A stretch of 64,000 nt of DNA from Flavobacterium hungaricum (GCF_015182285.1 NZ_PRDM01000004.1:620001-684000); one strand, 5' to 3'; positions 8,766 to 17,874 are shown, counted from the stretch's first letter. Program-made: numbers and translations. The notes: generated by a model not told the origin, from the letters alone.

Positions 8766-9593
8766 TTATTCTTTTTTTTCTTTCAGAAGCTCTTTACTTT
8801 TTAAAACGATAAAGTATTCGTAAATTGATTGCAAAGTGGCATAAGTAAAACCGGCACTTCCATCTAAAAATGCCTTTCTAATGATTACCATATAGAACCA
8901 TTTTATTAAAGGACGAGCAGGCATTTTGTAGAAAAGCCCTTTTTGATGGTAACGTTTTTCAGTAAAATCAGAACTAAATAATGCTTTCTTAAGAGAAAAA
9001 GAAATATCATTATTAATATCTTTTACTCGTGTTAAAGCTTCCATATCAGCATAACTCAAATGTCTTTGAATCCAAAATTTAAAACCTTTACTAAAAGGAT
9101 AATGATCTAAATATCCTTCTATTTTACTAGTAGGACCATCGGGTAAGGAAACTGGATTTACTAACCTTTCATAACGCATTTTTTCTGGACGAAATAAACG
9201 CAGATAAAAAGGAGACATTTGCGAATATTTCAACCATTTTCCACTCCAAGCAAAATCTCTCCTTCTTAGTTCATAAGCAACAAATGCGGAATTAGTATCC
9301 AATTGGAGATTTTTAATAGCATTTAATAATGAATCTGAAACCCTTTCATCGGCATCAATATATAAAACCCACGGATATTTAAATTTTATATTTGCCAGTC
9401 CCCAATTTTGATGTGCTGACCAATTATCAAAAACACGCTGAGTAATATTTGCTTCCGCTTTTCTCGCAATTTCTAATGTTTTATCATCACTAAAGGAATC
9501 AAACACATGTATGTCATCACTCCAGGCTACCGATTGAAGGCAACCTGGTAAATCTTGTTGCTCATTTTTGGTGAGAATAAGTATTGAAATCAT
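8766..9593 (-). CDS. GT2 family glycosyltransferase (WaaE/KdtX-like)
   Basis: A 275-residue GT2 enzyme beginning MISILILTKNEQQDLPGCL, with VFDSFSDDKT and YIDADER (about 83-89). This arrangement is typical of the LPS-core beta-glucosyltransferase WaaE and of related capsule transferases, which use a DADE motif instead of DxD. It has a C-terminal amphipathic region (KWFYMVIIRKAFLDG) that may sit on the membrane. Part of the minus-strand polysaccharide run. The acceptor is unknown; WaaE is only the closest recognisable relative. Confidence 0.88.
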   Translation of the reverse strand: MISILILTKNEQQDLPGCLQSVAWSDDIHVFDSFSDDKTLEIARKAEANITQRVFDNWSAHQNWGLANIKFKYPWVLYIDADERVSDSLLNAIKNLQLDTNSAFVAYELRRRDFAWSGKWLKYSQMSPFYLRLFRPEKMRYERLVNPVSLPDGPTSKIEGYLDHYPFSKGFKFWIQRHLSYADMEALTRVKDINNDISFSLKKALFSSDFTEKRYHQKGLFYKMPARPLIKWFYMVIIRKAFLDGSAGFTYATLQSIYEYFIVLKSKELLKEKKE

Positions 9594-9603
9594 TTTATAT
9601 TAT

Positions 9604-10152
9604 TTAACTAAACTCTCTTTTCTTTATAAATTTGGCAGGATTACCTCCCACTACATCGAAATCTTCAGTACTCTTAATTACTAATGACTTAGCTCCAATT
9701 ACAGAAAATCTGCCTAATGTAACACCAAATAAAATGTAACTACCTGTCGCAATCCAACACCCTTCATTAATCACAATTGGTTTGGTTATCAAATTAAAAG
9801 CTACAGACTCGATGGTATGGCTACCCGTAATCAGATAAACATCTTTCCCTATACAGCATTTTTGACCAATCTCAATTTTATCCAAACAATATGCCCAAGA
9901 ATTTGCCCCCAAACTGGAAAGATGTCCCATCGTTAAATTCCAAGGTAATTCTATATTAGCTTTTCTATTAATATTCACTGTTGATGCTATTTTAGCGCCA
10001 AACATCCTTAGCAATAATATCCTCGGTTTTTTTATTTGATTGGGGAAAAGTCTAAAAATTGTTACATTAACAAATCGCCAGACGTGAATTTTAATCTTTA
10101 TTCTTGTTGAAAAAGGGGTTGTTTGCACAGGAATAAAATCATTAATTATCAT
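9604..10152 (-). CDS. WcaF-like hexapeptide O-acyltransferase (first of a pair)
   Basis: A 182-residue left-handed beta-helix acyltransferase with several hexapeptide turns (IGQKCCIGKDVYLITG, INEGCWIATGSYILFGVTLG) and the end VVGGNPAKFIKKR, typical of WcaF/colanic-acid acetyltransferases. It probably acetylates a sugar of the repeat unit from acetyl-CoA. It overlaps the next gene upstream (10142-10690) by 11 bp. The two proteins are diverged paralogues sharing VGGNPAKFIKKR. Active-site His candidates are in GSHTIESV. Confidence 0.88.
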   Translation of the reverse strand: MIINDFIPVQTTPFSTRIKIKIHVWRFVNVTIFRLFPNQIKKPRILLLRMFGAKIASTVNINRKANIELPWNLTMGHLSSLGANSWAYCLDKIEIGQKCCIGKDVYLITGSHTIESVAFNLITKPIVINEGCWIATGSYILFGVTLGRFSVIGAKSLVIKSTEDFDVVGGNPAKFIKKREFS

Positions 10153-10690
10153 AAATATCTCTCTTTTTTATAAATTTTGCGGGATTGCCTCCAACAATAG
10201 TCCATTCATCTACATTTTTGAAAACAGCAGCTCTAGCACCAACAACAGCACCTTTACCAACAATTACATTAGACATAATAAATGCTTCACTGGCAATCCA
10301 CACAAAATCTTTTATAACAATAGTACCTGCTTTGAAAGGTGTATTTATTGATGTGGTTTCATGACTTGCACTACACAGGTAAGTTCTTTGCGAAATAGTA
10401 ACTTTACTTCCAATGATTGTTTTACCAAAATGCAGTTGCACTTGAGGCCCCATAGCAGAATGTGATCCGAAAATTAAATTCTTCGGAGATGGTATATAAA
10501 CAGAGGAATGAATAACACAATTTTCACCTATTTCAGCACCAAAAAATCTCAATAAAAAAATACGCCAGCCGTTAAACGATGGAAGTGAAAATGGCTTAAA
10601 AAAAAATAGGGATACAATTCTCCAACCAAGCCTGTAAATTTTATCTGATTTTGGAATGGTATCTATATATTTTGGAATTTGATTTTTCAT
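10142..10690 (-). CDS. WcaF-like hexapeptide O-acyltransferase (second of a pair)
   Basis: A 182-residue paralogue of the neighbouring acyltransferase: same length, same VGGNPAKFIKKR end, with hexapeptide turns such as IGENCVIHSSVYIPS and VGKGAVVGARAAVF. A conserved SASHETTS segment holds the likely catalytic His. The tandem pair overlaps by 11 bp, so translation is probably coupled. It may modify a different hydroxyl from its partner; this is inference from divergence. Confidence 0.88.
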   Translation of the reverse strand: MKNQIPKYIDTIPKSDKIYRLGWRIVSLFFFKPFSLPSFNGWRIFLLRFFGAEIGENCVIHSSVYIPSPKNLIFGSHSAMGPQVQLHFGKTIIGSKVTISQRTYLCSASHETTSINTPFKAGTIVIKDFVWIASEAFIMSNVIVGKGAVVGARAAVFKNVDEWTIVGGNPAKFIKKRDIYDN

Positions 10691-10714
10691 AAATTATCAA
10701 AAAACAGATTTAAA

Positions 10715-11293
10715 CTAATTAATAATGGCAACTGGTTTATTACGTACATTTTTCAATATTTTACCATTTAACATATTTAAATGAACCAATTCATTTTCAT
10801 CAGAATCAAAACGTTTTCGTAAAAACTTAGCAGGAACTCCTGCTACTATAACGAATGGCTCAACATCTTTTGTTACTACAGAACCAGCTGCAATGATACT
10901 ACCGTCACAGATCTTCACACCCGCCATTATAATGCTATTTGCTCCAATCCAAACGTCTCTACCGATGATGGTTTTTTTTAGAGTTGGTCTGCCAGAAAAT
11001 GTAGTTGGTAATGCTGGTATATCATAATTATGATCTGCACCGATTATTTGGACATTCTGTGCTAACATAGTATATCTTCCTATTGAAACACCTGGATAAA
11101 TCAAACAATTATTTCCAACATAAGAATATTCATCTGCTTGAAAATCTTTACTTATTTTACATTTTCCTCCTATGTTAAAAGTTGGATGTACAAATTTTAA
11201 CCTGTAAACATATTTTATTTTCAACCTCTTATAAAACCTATATATACTTGCAATTTTATCACTTCTTTTAAGCTTTGACATTAAAACTTCCAT
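10715..11293 (-). CDS. CatB/VatD-type hexapeptide acyltransferase
   Basis: A 192-residue left-handed beta-helix acyltransferase. It differs from the WcaF pair: IIGADHNYDIPALPTTF carries the catalytic His, followed by IIGRDVWIGANSIIMAGVKICDGSIIAAGSVVTKDV, a classic xenobiotic/serine-O-acetyltransferase-type rung set. The in-frame ATGs at 11293 and 11281 (MSKLKRS) are both possible; the second follows a more typical start. It lies 5 nt after the GT1 gene, in the same operon. Confidence 0.87.
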   Translation of the reverse strand: MEVLMSKLKRSDKIASIYRFYKRLKIKYVYRLKFVHPTFNIGGKCKISKDFQADEYSYVGNNCLIYPGVSIGRYTMLAQNVQIIGADHNYDIPALPTTFSGRPTLKKTIIGRDVWIGANSIIMAGVKICDGSIIAAGSVVTKDVEPFVIVAGVPAKFLRKRFDSDENELVHLNMLNGKILKNVRNKPVAIIN

Positions 11294-11298
11294 CTTAT

Positions 11299-12468
11299 CT
11301 AACTTTTTAGTAGCACAGATTCAAAAACTTTTCTTTGATATATTGGATTATAGTAAGTGTCAATGACAGAAAAACAAGCATTCATAAGATTATGTTCTTT
11401 TAATGGATGTTTTAATAACCATTGATGTATTGTTTCTGATAAACTATCCGTATTTCCATAGCAGAATAAATCCCCCGTCACACCTACTTTTATAGCTTCA
11501 ACTTCTGGCATCTGAATGTTAAAATTATTATGAGATATTACAGGTGTTCCATAAGATAATGCGTGCATTGCAGTAAGCCCAACTTCACCAGGAACCACAC
11601 ATAAATCTGCAAACATTAAAACCTCAGAATTTATCTTTTCATTAAAAACTGCTCCAAGGAATTTCACATTATCTTCCAAACCCAATTTTAAAGCTTGTTT
11701 TTCAAGACTAATTCTTTTCTCTCCGTCTCCTACTATTATTATATTAAATTTTGTCTTGCCTGTTTTGTATAATAAATGTTGAGCATTAATAAGCATATCT
11801 AATTTTTTAACATCATTTAATCGTCCTATAAAAACGACTACAGGAGTATACTCATCATTAAAAAAATTTCTTCTATAACTAAAAACATCATCTTTAGATA
11901 TTAAATAACGTTGTTTTAAGCTCTCCTCATAATCAAGAGAATTATAAATTACATGCATATTTTTATCAGACTTAACTCTATGCTTTTTTAAAATAGATCG
12001 TGATCTGTTTCCATACAAAAAAAAGCCAGTTGGTAATTTATAGAACAACTTTATTTTCATAAAATCAACTATGCCTAATTTGTCATTATAAAAACCATGC
12101 ATCCAATAATAAGTTTTTTTTCTTTTAAACTTTGCTATTAGTACTCCAACCCATGTTGTAATATGATATGGAGATCCCAGAAAAATAAATGAATCATATT
12201 TTTCAAAAAGAATTACACTAATCAGTCCCGATTGCCATAAAAATCTATTTTTAAATATCCATCTATTTTTTAGAAAACGCCATCTCAAACCTCCATCACA
12301 AACCTCATCATTAGCTTTTTTTTCATCTATTTTCATTATATCAATTTCACTTTCAAGACCTGAATAAATAGTAAATTCTATTACTCTTGATTTCATTAAT
12401 TCAGTAAAAACAGGTCCCCTATAAGAGGCTAAATAGTGATAAAATACTGCCGTTTTAATCATAATCAA
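11299..12468 (-). CDS. GT1/GT4 family glycosyltransferase
   Basis: A 389-residue GT-B transferase. The C-terminal half has VVFIGRLNDVKKLDMLINA (about 210-228), IIIVGDGEKR and a donor-site region VPGEVGLTAMHALSYGTPVISHNN. In the last segment, the acidic residue usual for the EX7E motif is followed by a shortened 'GLTAMHALSYG' form. There is no membrane helix. The start ATG overlaps the polymerase stop by 4 bp (ATGA), so the two are translationally coupled. Sugar specificity is unknown. Confidence 0.9.
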   Translation of the reverse strand: MIMIKTAVFYHYLASYRGPVFTELMKSRVIEFTIYSGLESEIDIMKIDEKKANDEVCDGGLRWRFLKNRWIFKNRFLWQSGLISVILFEKYDSFIFLGSPYHITTWVGVLIAKFKRKKTYYWMHGFYNDKLGIVDFMKIKLFYKLPTGFFLYGNRSRSILKKHRVKSDKNMHVIYNSLDYEESLKQRYLISKDDVFSYRRNFFNDEYTPVVVFIGRLNDVKKLDMLINAQHLLYKTGKTKFNIIIVGDGEKRISLEKQALKLGLEDNVKFLGAVFNEKINSEVLMFADLCVVPGEVGLTAMHALSYGTPVISHNNFNIQMPEVEAIKVGVTGDLFCYGNTDSLSETIHQWLLKHPLKEHNLMNACFSVIDTYYNPIYQRKVFESVLLKS

Positions 12469-13793
12469 TTCTTAAAAATTAAGAAGCTAATTTTGTTACA
12501 CATTTTATTTACTATACTTATTTTTAAGATTAAAAAATAAAATAGTAATATATAAATCGTAATAAAATAATACGAAAAATCGAATCTCCAACTTGCGATC
12601 GCGACCATAAAGAATATTGAACTAAGTAGTTTAAATAGAGATTTTTTAAAGTACTTTTCTATTATAAATAGCATTAAAACGATATAGAAAATTCCATAAA
12701 AACTAAAATTTGCCCATGCATCTCCTAATAATGTAACGTTTAGATATAAAGAAAATCCACTTAAAGCTTTTTCGCCAACTAAATTACCTAAGCCATCAGG
12801 CTTTGAGGGCCATATACTTTTAGGAATTATTGCTCCTATAGATTTCAAGACCATAGTTTCTCCTAAAGAATAATCATATTTATTAGGAAAATTATCTGTT
12901 ATATATTTTAATGCCACTAAATTAGATCCTTCAGTTAAAACTAAAATTGCGTCTGACTCAGAATCGTTTGCAACAACTTCACTTTTATATGCCAATTTTA
13001 TTACATCAACAGTCCTTTCAATTGAAACTTTTTCTGCCCAAATCATTCCCCTTACCATCGGCCAGAACTTGGCAATAAAAAGTATAGGAAAACATATTAT
13101 TGCGATGTAAAAAATCTCTTTTATTTTTTTTCTTATGGCAAAAGGGATAATAATGGAAAAGACAAAAAATAATATAACAATTCTATTTCCTGCTAAAAAA
13201 AGCTCAAAAACTATTACAAAAAAAGCAATAAAAAAATGTGGTTTAAAAAATTTATTTGTCCGTAGGTAATGCAGCTGAAAATATAAACAAAGTCCAGGAA
13301 TGACAACTCTTCCGACATTATGAATTTGCCCTAGCAAAACAAACATAGCGCTTTTCTGATACAAATCTTCGTTAGCTCTATACCAATGGCTTCCTCCATC
13401 AAGTTTACCTGAACTTATAAATGAAACAATAAGAGAAAAGAAATACATCAATAATGTCAATACAAAAAAATTTTTTTCGACAACTTTTAAATTTCTCGTT
13501 AAAAATTTTTTCTTGTTTGAAAATTGAAGAGAACAAATTCCAAAAAACGTTATGGAAAAAATGCCATAAAATATTATGTTACAATCCTTTTCTGGAAGAA
13601 AGTCTGGCAAACCTACCAATTGTATTTTACCAACCCAAAAAGAATAGCAAATTGGAATAAAAATAAAGAAAAATCCCCCAAAAAACAAGCCGTCAAAAAT
13701 CGACATACAATTTTGATTTTTGAGAATCTTAACTCTTTGATTTATTAAAATACAATTTATTAAAAAAAATATTATGACAATAAATCCTAACAT
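12465..13793 (-). CDS. wzy: Wzy-like O-antigen/oligosaccharide repeat-unit polymerase
   Basis: A 442-residue protein with about 11-12 hydrophobic helices and a large hydrophilic loop (about residues 225-330, containing FWPMVRGMIWAEK and GETMVLKSIGAIIPKSIWPSKP). This topology is that of O-antigen polymerases, which join lipid-linked repeat units on the periplasmic side. Sequence conservation in this family is low, so the call rests on topology and on position between the flippase and a glycosyltransferase. The gene is visibly more AT-rich than its neighbours, as usual for wzy. Its stop overlaps the next start by 4 bp. Confidence 0.82.
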   Translation of the reverse strand: MLGFIVIIFFLINCILINQRVKILKNQNCMSIFDGLFFGGFFFIFIPICYSFWVGKIQLVGLPDFLPEKDCNIIFYGIFSITFFGICSLQFSNKKKFLTRNLKVVEKNFFVLTLLMYFFSLIVSFISSGKLDGGSHWYRANEDLYQKSAMFVLLGQIHNVGRVVIPGLCLYFQLHYLRTNKFFKPHFFIAFFVIVFELFLAGNRIVILFFVFSIIIPFAIRKKIKEIFYIAIICFPILFIAKFWPMVRGMIWAEKVSIERTVDVIKLAYKSEVVANDSESDAILVLTEGSNLVALKYITDNFPNKYDYSLGETMVLKSIGAIIPKSIWPSKPDGLGNLVGEKALSGFSLYLNVTLLGDAWANFSFYGIFYIVLMLFIIEKYFKKSLFKLLSSIFFMVAIASWRFDFSYYFITIYILLFYFLILKISIVNKMCNKISFLIFKN

Positions 13794-13800
13794 TTTTAAA

Positions 13801-15084
13801 TTAATTCAGTTTCCATTTATAATATACTGCCATTAAAATCATGAATAAAAAATTTAGAATAAACACACTAAATAAAATTGCTTCGGCACTTGTTCTAAAA
13901 AAAAATTTAACTACAAAAAAGAATCCTATAATGCCAAAATCTCTTATAACTCTAAAACCAAGCATAATCCAATTTTTCCCTATTGACATATACGCTTGAG
14001 AGTAGACATTACTAATACTAATAAACACGGTTGAAAGAACTGCTAAATTTATTAGCGTACTGATCCCGTTATAAGAAGTGCCGTAGATGGAACCAAGAAA
14101 ACTTGAAATTGCAATAACAATTATTACAGGTATCATAGTCATTACTACATTAACAATGATAGTCAGTTTTAAGATCCGTTTATGATTATCCAAATTATCT
14201 TTTTGTTCGGACAAATGAGTCAATATTACATTTCTCATTATTCCTGGAATAAATAAAATTATGACACTCCACTGTATGGCGGCTGAATACATTCCTAATT
14301 CTCCATAATTTGAGAACTTAATTAATATCAAGCTTATTAACCAAGACGTTAAAGCATAAACACCTTCCTGCAAAGACACTGGAATAGAGAATAAAAGTAT
14401 TTCTTTTAAAAACGATTTATCTCTAACGCTATTAATAATGAGTTCATTACAATTAATTTTTATTTGTCTATAATTTAAAAAACAGTCCAATATCTGTACA
14501 ATTAATAGAGCTGTAAGTGCACCCTTCAAGCCAAAAAAGAATGTGAGCAAAAGACTTAACATAAAAGTCGCAATACCTGTTATAATACTATTTTTAGCAA
14601 TTTCTTTAAAGGAGCCGAAACCAGCCAATATCCCAAGTTGAGTTGTAGAAACTGCATTAAAAATTAACCAAAATGACATAAACTTAAGCGGAATCTCTAA
14701 ATTTACATTTTCCAGAATTGAGTAAGCAATTTCTTTTGCGGTAAAAAAAAATATTAAAGTTAAAAAACTACTTACAGACAAAGTAATAAGACGACAATAC
14801 TTCAAAATCAAAGGAATGTAGTCTGGTTTACTTAATTTGTATTCTGCTATAAATTTTGTTGACGTGTAACCTAATCCCAGAGTAGAAAAAATAGCAAGAG
14901 ACATTAAAGTATTTTTTATCATGCCAAATTCACCATAAACATCTTTTCCAAGAAATCTAGCTACTAAAATCCCCGATGTTAAAGCCAGTCCTTTCGCGAT
15001 TATGTTTCCAAATAAAGCCCAAAATGAGTCAACTGTAAATTTACTCTTTAAAACTCTATCTTTAATTTTATATATTTTTTTCAA
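13801..15084 (-). CDS. wzx: Wzx-like oligosaccharide flippase (MOP superfamily)
   Basis: A 427-residue polytopic protein with about 12 helices. The N-terminus SFWALFGNIIAKGLALTSGILVARFLG... is the typical Wzx/polysaccharide-biosynthesis start, in which a first helix is followed by ARFLGKDVYGEFGMI. It moves the undecaprenyl-linked repeat unit to the periplasmic face. It lies 7 nt downstream of gmd's partner gene in the operon order gmd, wzx, wzy. It is AT-rich like wzy. Confidence 0.9.
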   Translation of the reverse strand: MKKIYKIKDRVLKSKFTVDSFWALFGNIIAKGLALTSGILVARFLGKDVYGEFGMIKNTLMSLAIFSTLGLGYTSTKFIAEYKLSKPDYIPLILKYCRLITLSVSSFLTLIFFFTAKEIAYSILENVNLEIPLKFMSFWLIFNAVSTTQLGILAGFGSFKEIAKNSIITGIATFMLSLLLTFFFGLKGALTALLIVQILDCFLNYRQIKINCNELIINSVRDKSFLKEILLFSIPVSLQEGVYALTSWLISLILIKFSNYGELGMYSAAIQWSVIILFIPGIMRNVILTHLSEQKDNLDNHKRILKLTIIVNVVMTMIPVIIVIAISSFLGSIYGTSYNGISTLINLAVLSTVFISISNVYSQAYMSIGKNWIMLGFRVIRDFGIIGFFFVVKFFFRTSAEAILFSVFILNFLFMILMAVYYKWKLN

Positions 15085-15091
15085 TAGCTTA

Positions 15092-16183
15092 TTAGAATAA
15101 TTTCAAATCACTCGCTACCATCTCCTTAACCAAAGAGTCCAAATCATATTTAGGCTTCCATCCCAATTTTGTCTTAGATTTGGCAGGATCTCCAATTAAA
15201 AGATCCACTTCTGTAGGTCGGTAATATTCTGGATCTACTCGTACTACCACTTTTCCTTTTTCTAATTGGTATAAAGGATTGTTACATGCTGCTACTCTAG
15301 CTACTTCGCTTTCATTTTCTCCTTCAAACTTTAGTTCTATCCCAACCTCTGCAAAAGCCATAATGACAAAATCTCTAATGTAAGTGGTTATACCTGTAGC
15401 AATCACATAGTCTTCTGGTATGTCCTGCTGTAAAATTCTCCACATTGCTTCAACATAATCTTTGGCATGCCCCCAATCTCTTTGCGAATTTAGGTTTCCA
15501 AGGTATAGGCAGTCTTGTTTTCCTTTCGCAATAGCTGCAGTTGCCATTGTAATTTTACGCGTTACAAAAGTTTCGCCTCGTCTTGGAGATTCGTGATTGA
15601 AAAGAATACCATTACAGGCAAACATATTATAGGCTTCGCGATAATTTTTAGTGATCCAAAATCCATAAATTTTTGCTGCTCCGTACGGCGAACGGGGGTA
15701 AAAAGGTGAGTTTTCATCGTAGAATCCTTTTTCATTTTTATTTTCGGCCAAACCTCCATAAAGCTCTGAAGTTGAGGCTTGATAAATTTTTGTTTTTTTC
15801 TGTAAACCCAAGATTCTGACGGCTTCCAAAATTCTTAAAGTTCCTAATCCGTCTACATTTGCAACATATTCTGGAGAATCAAAAGAAACTTTTACATGTG
15901 ACATAGCGCCCAGATTATAAATTTCATCAGGCTGTATTTCCTGAATTATTCTGATAATATTAGTAGAATCGGTCAAATCTCCATAATGTAGCTTAAAATC
16001 TACATTCGCTCCATGCTGATCTTGATAGATATGATCAATTCGCTGGGTATTAAACAAAGAGGAACGTCGCTTTATTCCATGAACCTGATATCCTTTTTCT
16101 AATAATAGTTCGGCTAAATAGGATCCGTCCTGACCTGTAATACCAGTTACAAGTGCTACTTTTTGATTAGTATCTTTATTCAA
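15092..16183 (-). CDS. gmd: GDP-mannose 4,6-dehydratase
   Basis: A 363-residue extended short-chain dehydrogenase. It converts GDP-D-mannose to GDP-4-keto-6-deoxy-D-mannose, the precursor of GDP-fucose, GDP-rhamnose and related sugars. Visible motifs: the NADP site GITGQDGSYLAELL (14-27), the RRSS motif, STSELYG and the catalytic YGAAK near residue 169, and FNHESPRRGETFVTRKIT, which is specific to Gmd. Full length. It lies 11 nt after the nucleotidyltransferase gene. No reductase, epimerase, manA, manB or manC is in the window, so later steps must be encoded elsewhere. Confidence 0.96.
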   Translation of the reverse strand: MNKDTNQKVALVTGITGQDGSYLAELLLEKGYQVHGIKRRSSLFNTQRIDHIYQDQHGANVDFKLHYGDLTDSTNIIRIIQEIQPDEIYNLGAMSHVKVSFDSPEYVANVDGLGTLRILEAVRILGLQKKTKIYQASTSELYGGLAENKNEKGFYDENSPFYPRSPYGAAKIYGFWITKNYREAYNMFACNGILFNHESPRRGETFVTRKITMATAAIAKGKQDCLYLGNLNSQRDWGHAKDYVEAMWRILQQDIPEDYVIATGITTYIRDFVIMAFAEVGIELKFEGENESEVARVAACNNPLYQLEKGKVVVRVDPEYYRPTEVDLLIGDPAKSKTKLGWKPKYDLDSLVKEMVASDLKLF

Positions 16184-16194
16184 TTTTTTTACAA

Positions 16195-16620
16195 CTATTT
16201 ACCTAATGACAATTCCCTAAAAGCAACTTCTTTTCTCAAGCCACTGCTCGAAAAGCGATGGTCGCGTGTATTGTAATAGATCTCAATTCCTTTCTCTTCG
16301 CAGTAGTTACGACCTGTGAAATTTAGCTCTCTATATTCTTCTCCAATTATGCGCAAGTCAATCTCGAAGGAACGTAAAATATCTTCTAAATCCTGTTCGG
16401 TTGCGTAAGGAATAATTTCGTCTACAAACTTGCAGCCTTTGAGCTGGATATATCTTTCGACTACTGTTTGTGTTGGACTATTTTTTTCTGGACGATCTAA
16501 TGCAGGATCTGTCTGTAACCCTACAATCAGATAATCGCATTGTTTTCTAGCTTCTTCTAACATCTTAATATGTCCGGCATGAAGCAGATCAAAAGCACTA
16601 AAAGTTATTCCTATTTTCAT
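16195..16620 (-). CDS. TagD-like cytidylyl/adenylyltransferase
   Basis: A 141-residue single-domain nucleotidyltransferase. The N-terminus has the HxGH-type site in FSAFDLLHAGHIKMLEEA (7-24), then YLIVGLQTDP. The C-terminal HRFSSSGLRKE corresponds to the second nucleotide-binding signature. Length and sequence match the glycerol-3-phosphate cytidylyltransferase (TagD) group, which makes CDP-activated small polyols; bacterial relatives also activate heptose or other phosphates. It is the first gene of the polysaccharide run, so its product may decorate the repeat unit. The substrate is unproven. Confidence 0.85.
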   Translation of the reverse strand: MKIGITFSAFDLLHAGHIKMLEEARKQCDYLIVGLQTDPALDRPEKNSPTQTVVERYIQLKGCKFVDEIIPYATEQDLEDILRSFEIDLRIIGEEYRELNFTGRNYCEEKGIEIYYNTRDHRFSSSGLRKEVAFRELSLGK

Positions 16621-16899
16621 AATTTTAAATTTTAGGTCTTATTTTCTGGCACAGCTTCGCATCTCCAAGTCACATAATTTTGGAAATTTTAGCAGGATGT
16701 AAATCAAAAACCTCAATAGATAAACCTCTATTTTCTATTTTTTGCCAAAAGTATTTTAGTAAGCAGATTAAAAAAAGCTATAAAGTAAGAATTGTCTTAT
16801 ACTATTATAAATCGGACTTTTAAGGGAGTTTTCTATAACTCTAAAAACCTTTCTAATCGGCATTAAAGTCTTATTTTTACAGGTGTTAAATACAATTAA
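16621..16899. other. Divergent intergenic region with a long polysaccharide-operon leader
   Basis: This 279-bp gap separates the minus-strand polysaccharide run from the plus-strand gene at 16900. It holds the -7 element at 16746-16753 and leaves an untranslated leader of roughly 115-120 nt before the first gene. I see no clear hairpin, JUMPstart-like site or small ORF in it. Confidence 0.45.
16746..16753 (-). promoter_or_regulatory. -7 element of the polysaccharide operon
   Basis: On the minus strand this reads TACTTTTG (TAnnTTTG). It is the only good consensus match between 16620 and 16899 on that strand and lies about 125 nt before the first gene. No TTG is placed at the usual -33 distance, so strength is uncertain. 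Confidence 0.45.
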
Positions 16900-17874
16900 A
16901 TGAAAAGGACAATCCTGTTTTTCTTCTTAGTAATCACAACAGCACAAGGTCAAACTGCCGGCTGCAGAGATTTGCTTGCAAAAAATTATAATGAGAGCGC
17001 TGTTGTTAATGACGAAAGCTGCGTTTATGAAAATATTAAAGTAAAACCTCTCTATTCAATGCAACTGTCTGATTCGATTAAAGAAACTTCGGGATTAATT
17101 GCTTTTGAGAATTTACTCTGGACACATAATGACGATCACGACAAGACTATTTACGGGATTGATTCTTTAGGAAAAATCAAAAAGAAAATAATTTTAAATG
17201 AGATTGTAAATAACGATTGGGAAGAGATTTCACAAGATAGTTCCCATATCTATATTGGTGATTTTGGAAACAATTATTCCGGAAATAGATCTGATTTAAA
17301 AATCTTTAAAATCGAGAAAAAATCTTTCTTAGAGCAAAATCCTAAAATAGAAACGATTTCGTTTTCCTATTCTAATCAAGCTGCTCTTTCTACTTCTAAA
17401 CCCAATAAAACCGATTTTGATTGTGAAGCTTTTATCGTTTCCAAAGACAGTATTTATTTGTTTACCAAACAGTGGAAAACTTCTAAAACAAGTATTTATT
17501 CACTCTCCAAAAAGTCTGGCTCTCAAGTTGCAAAATTAAAATCGACGCTCGATACCCAAGGTTTGGTGACTGGAGCGACTTATTTAGAAAACAAAAAACT
17601 ACTCGTTTTATGCGGTTATTCTAAAATTGGCAAACCGTTTCTATATCTGCTCTACGATTTTAAAAACTATGATTTTTTATCTGGAAACAAACGCCGAATC
17701 CAACTGCAACTTTCCTTTCATCAAATAGAAGGAATTGCAACGAAAGACGGACTTCATTATTTTCTCACGAATGAATCCCTAATTCGAAAACCTATTATCA
17801 ATGTGCCACAGCAGCTGCATTATCTGGATTTAAGTCCTTTTCTAAGCAACTACATCAAACAGGAAAAATTGTAA
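16900..17874 (+). CDS. Secreted protein with an ANYN/SCVY motif and a propeller-like body
   Basis: A 324-residue secreted protein (signal peptide ending QG, about residue 18). Right after the signal comes CRDLLAKNYNESAVVNDESC, a single copy of the 'A.NYN..A...D.SC.Y' module that is repeated in many marine and Bacteroidetes surface proteins. The remaining roughly 270 residues have repeated strands (GDFGNN, TDFDCEAF, TQGLVTGATY, EGIATKDG) that suggest a beta-propeller. No enzyme motif is seen and no C-terminal T9SS sorting domain is evident. Divergent from the polysaccharide operon. Function unknown. Confidence 0.75.
   Translation: MKRTILFFFLVITTAQGQTAGCRDLLAKNYNESAVVNDESCVYENIKVKPLYSMQLSDSIKETSGLIAFENLLWTHNDDHDKTIYGIDSLGKIKKKIILNEIVNNDWEEISQDSSHIYIGDFGNNYSGNRSDLKIFKIEKKSFLEQNPKIETISFSYSNQAALSTSKPNKTDFDCEAFIVSKDSIYLFTKQWKTSKTSIYSLSKKSGSQVAKLKSTLDTQGLVTGATYLENKKLLVLCGYSKIGKPFLYLLYDFKNYDFLSGNKRRIQLQLSFHQIEGIATKDGLHYFLTNESLIRKPIINVPQQLHYLDLSPFLSNYIKQEKL

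Noticed and set aside
12465..15084. AT-rich wzy/wzx block as a recent foreign insertion
   Set aside because: Low GC is usual for wzx and wzy everywhere; no insertion sequence, integrase or direct repeat flanks the block.
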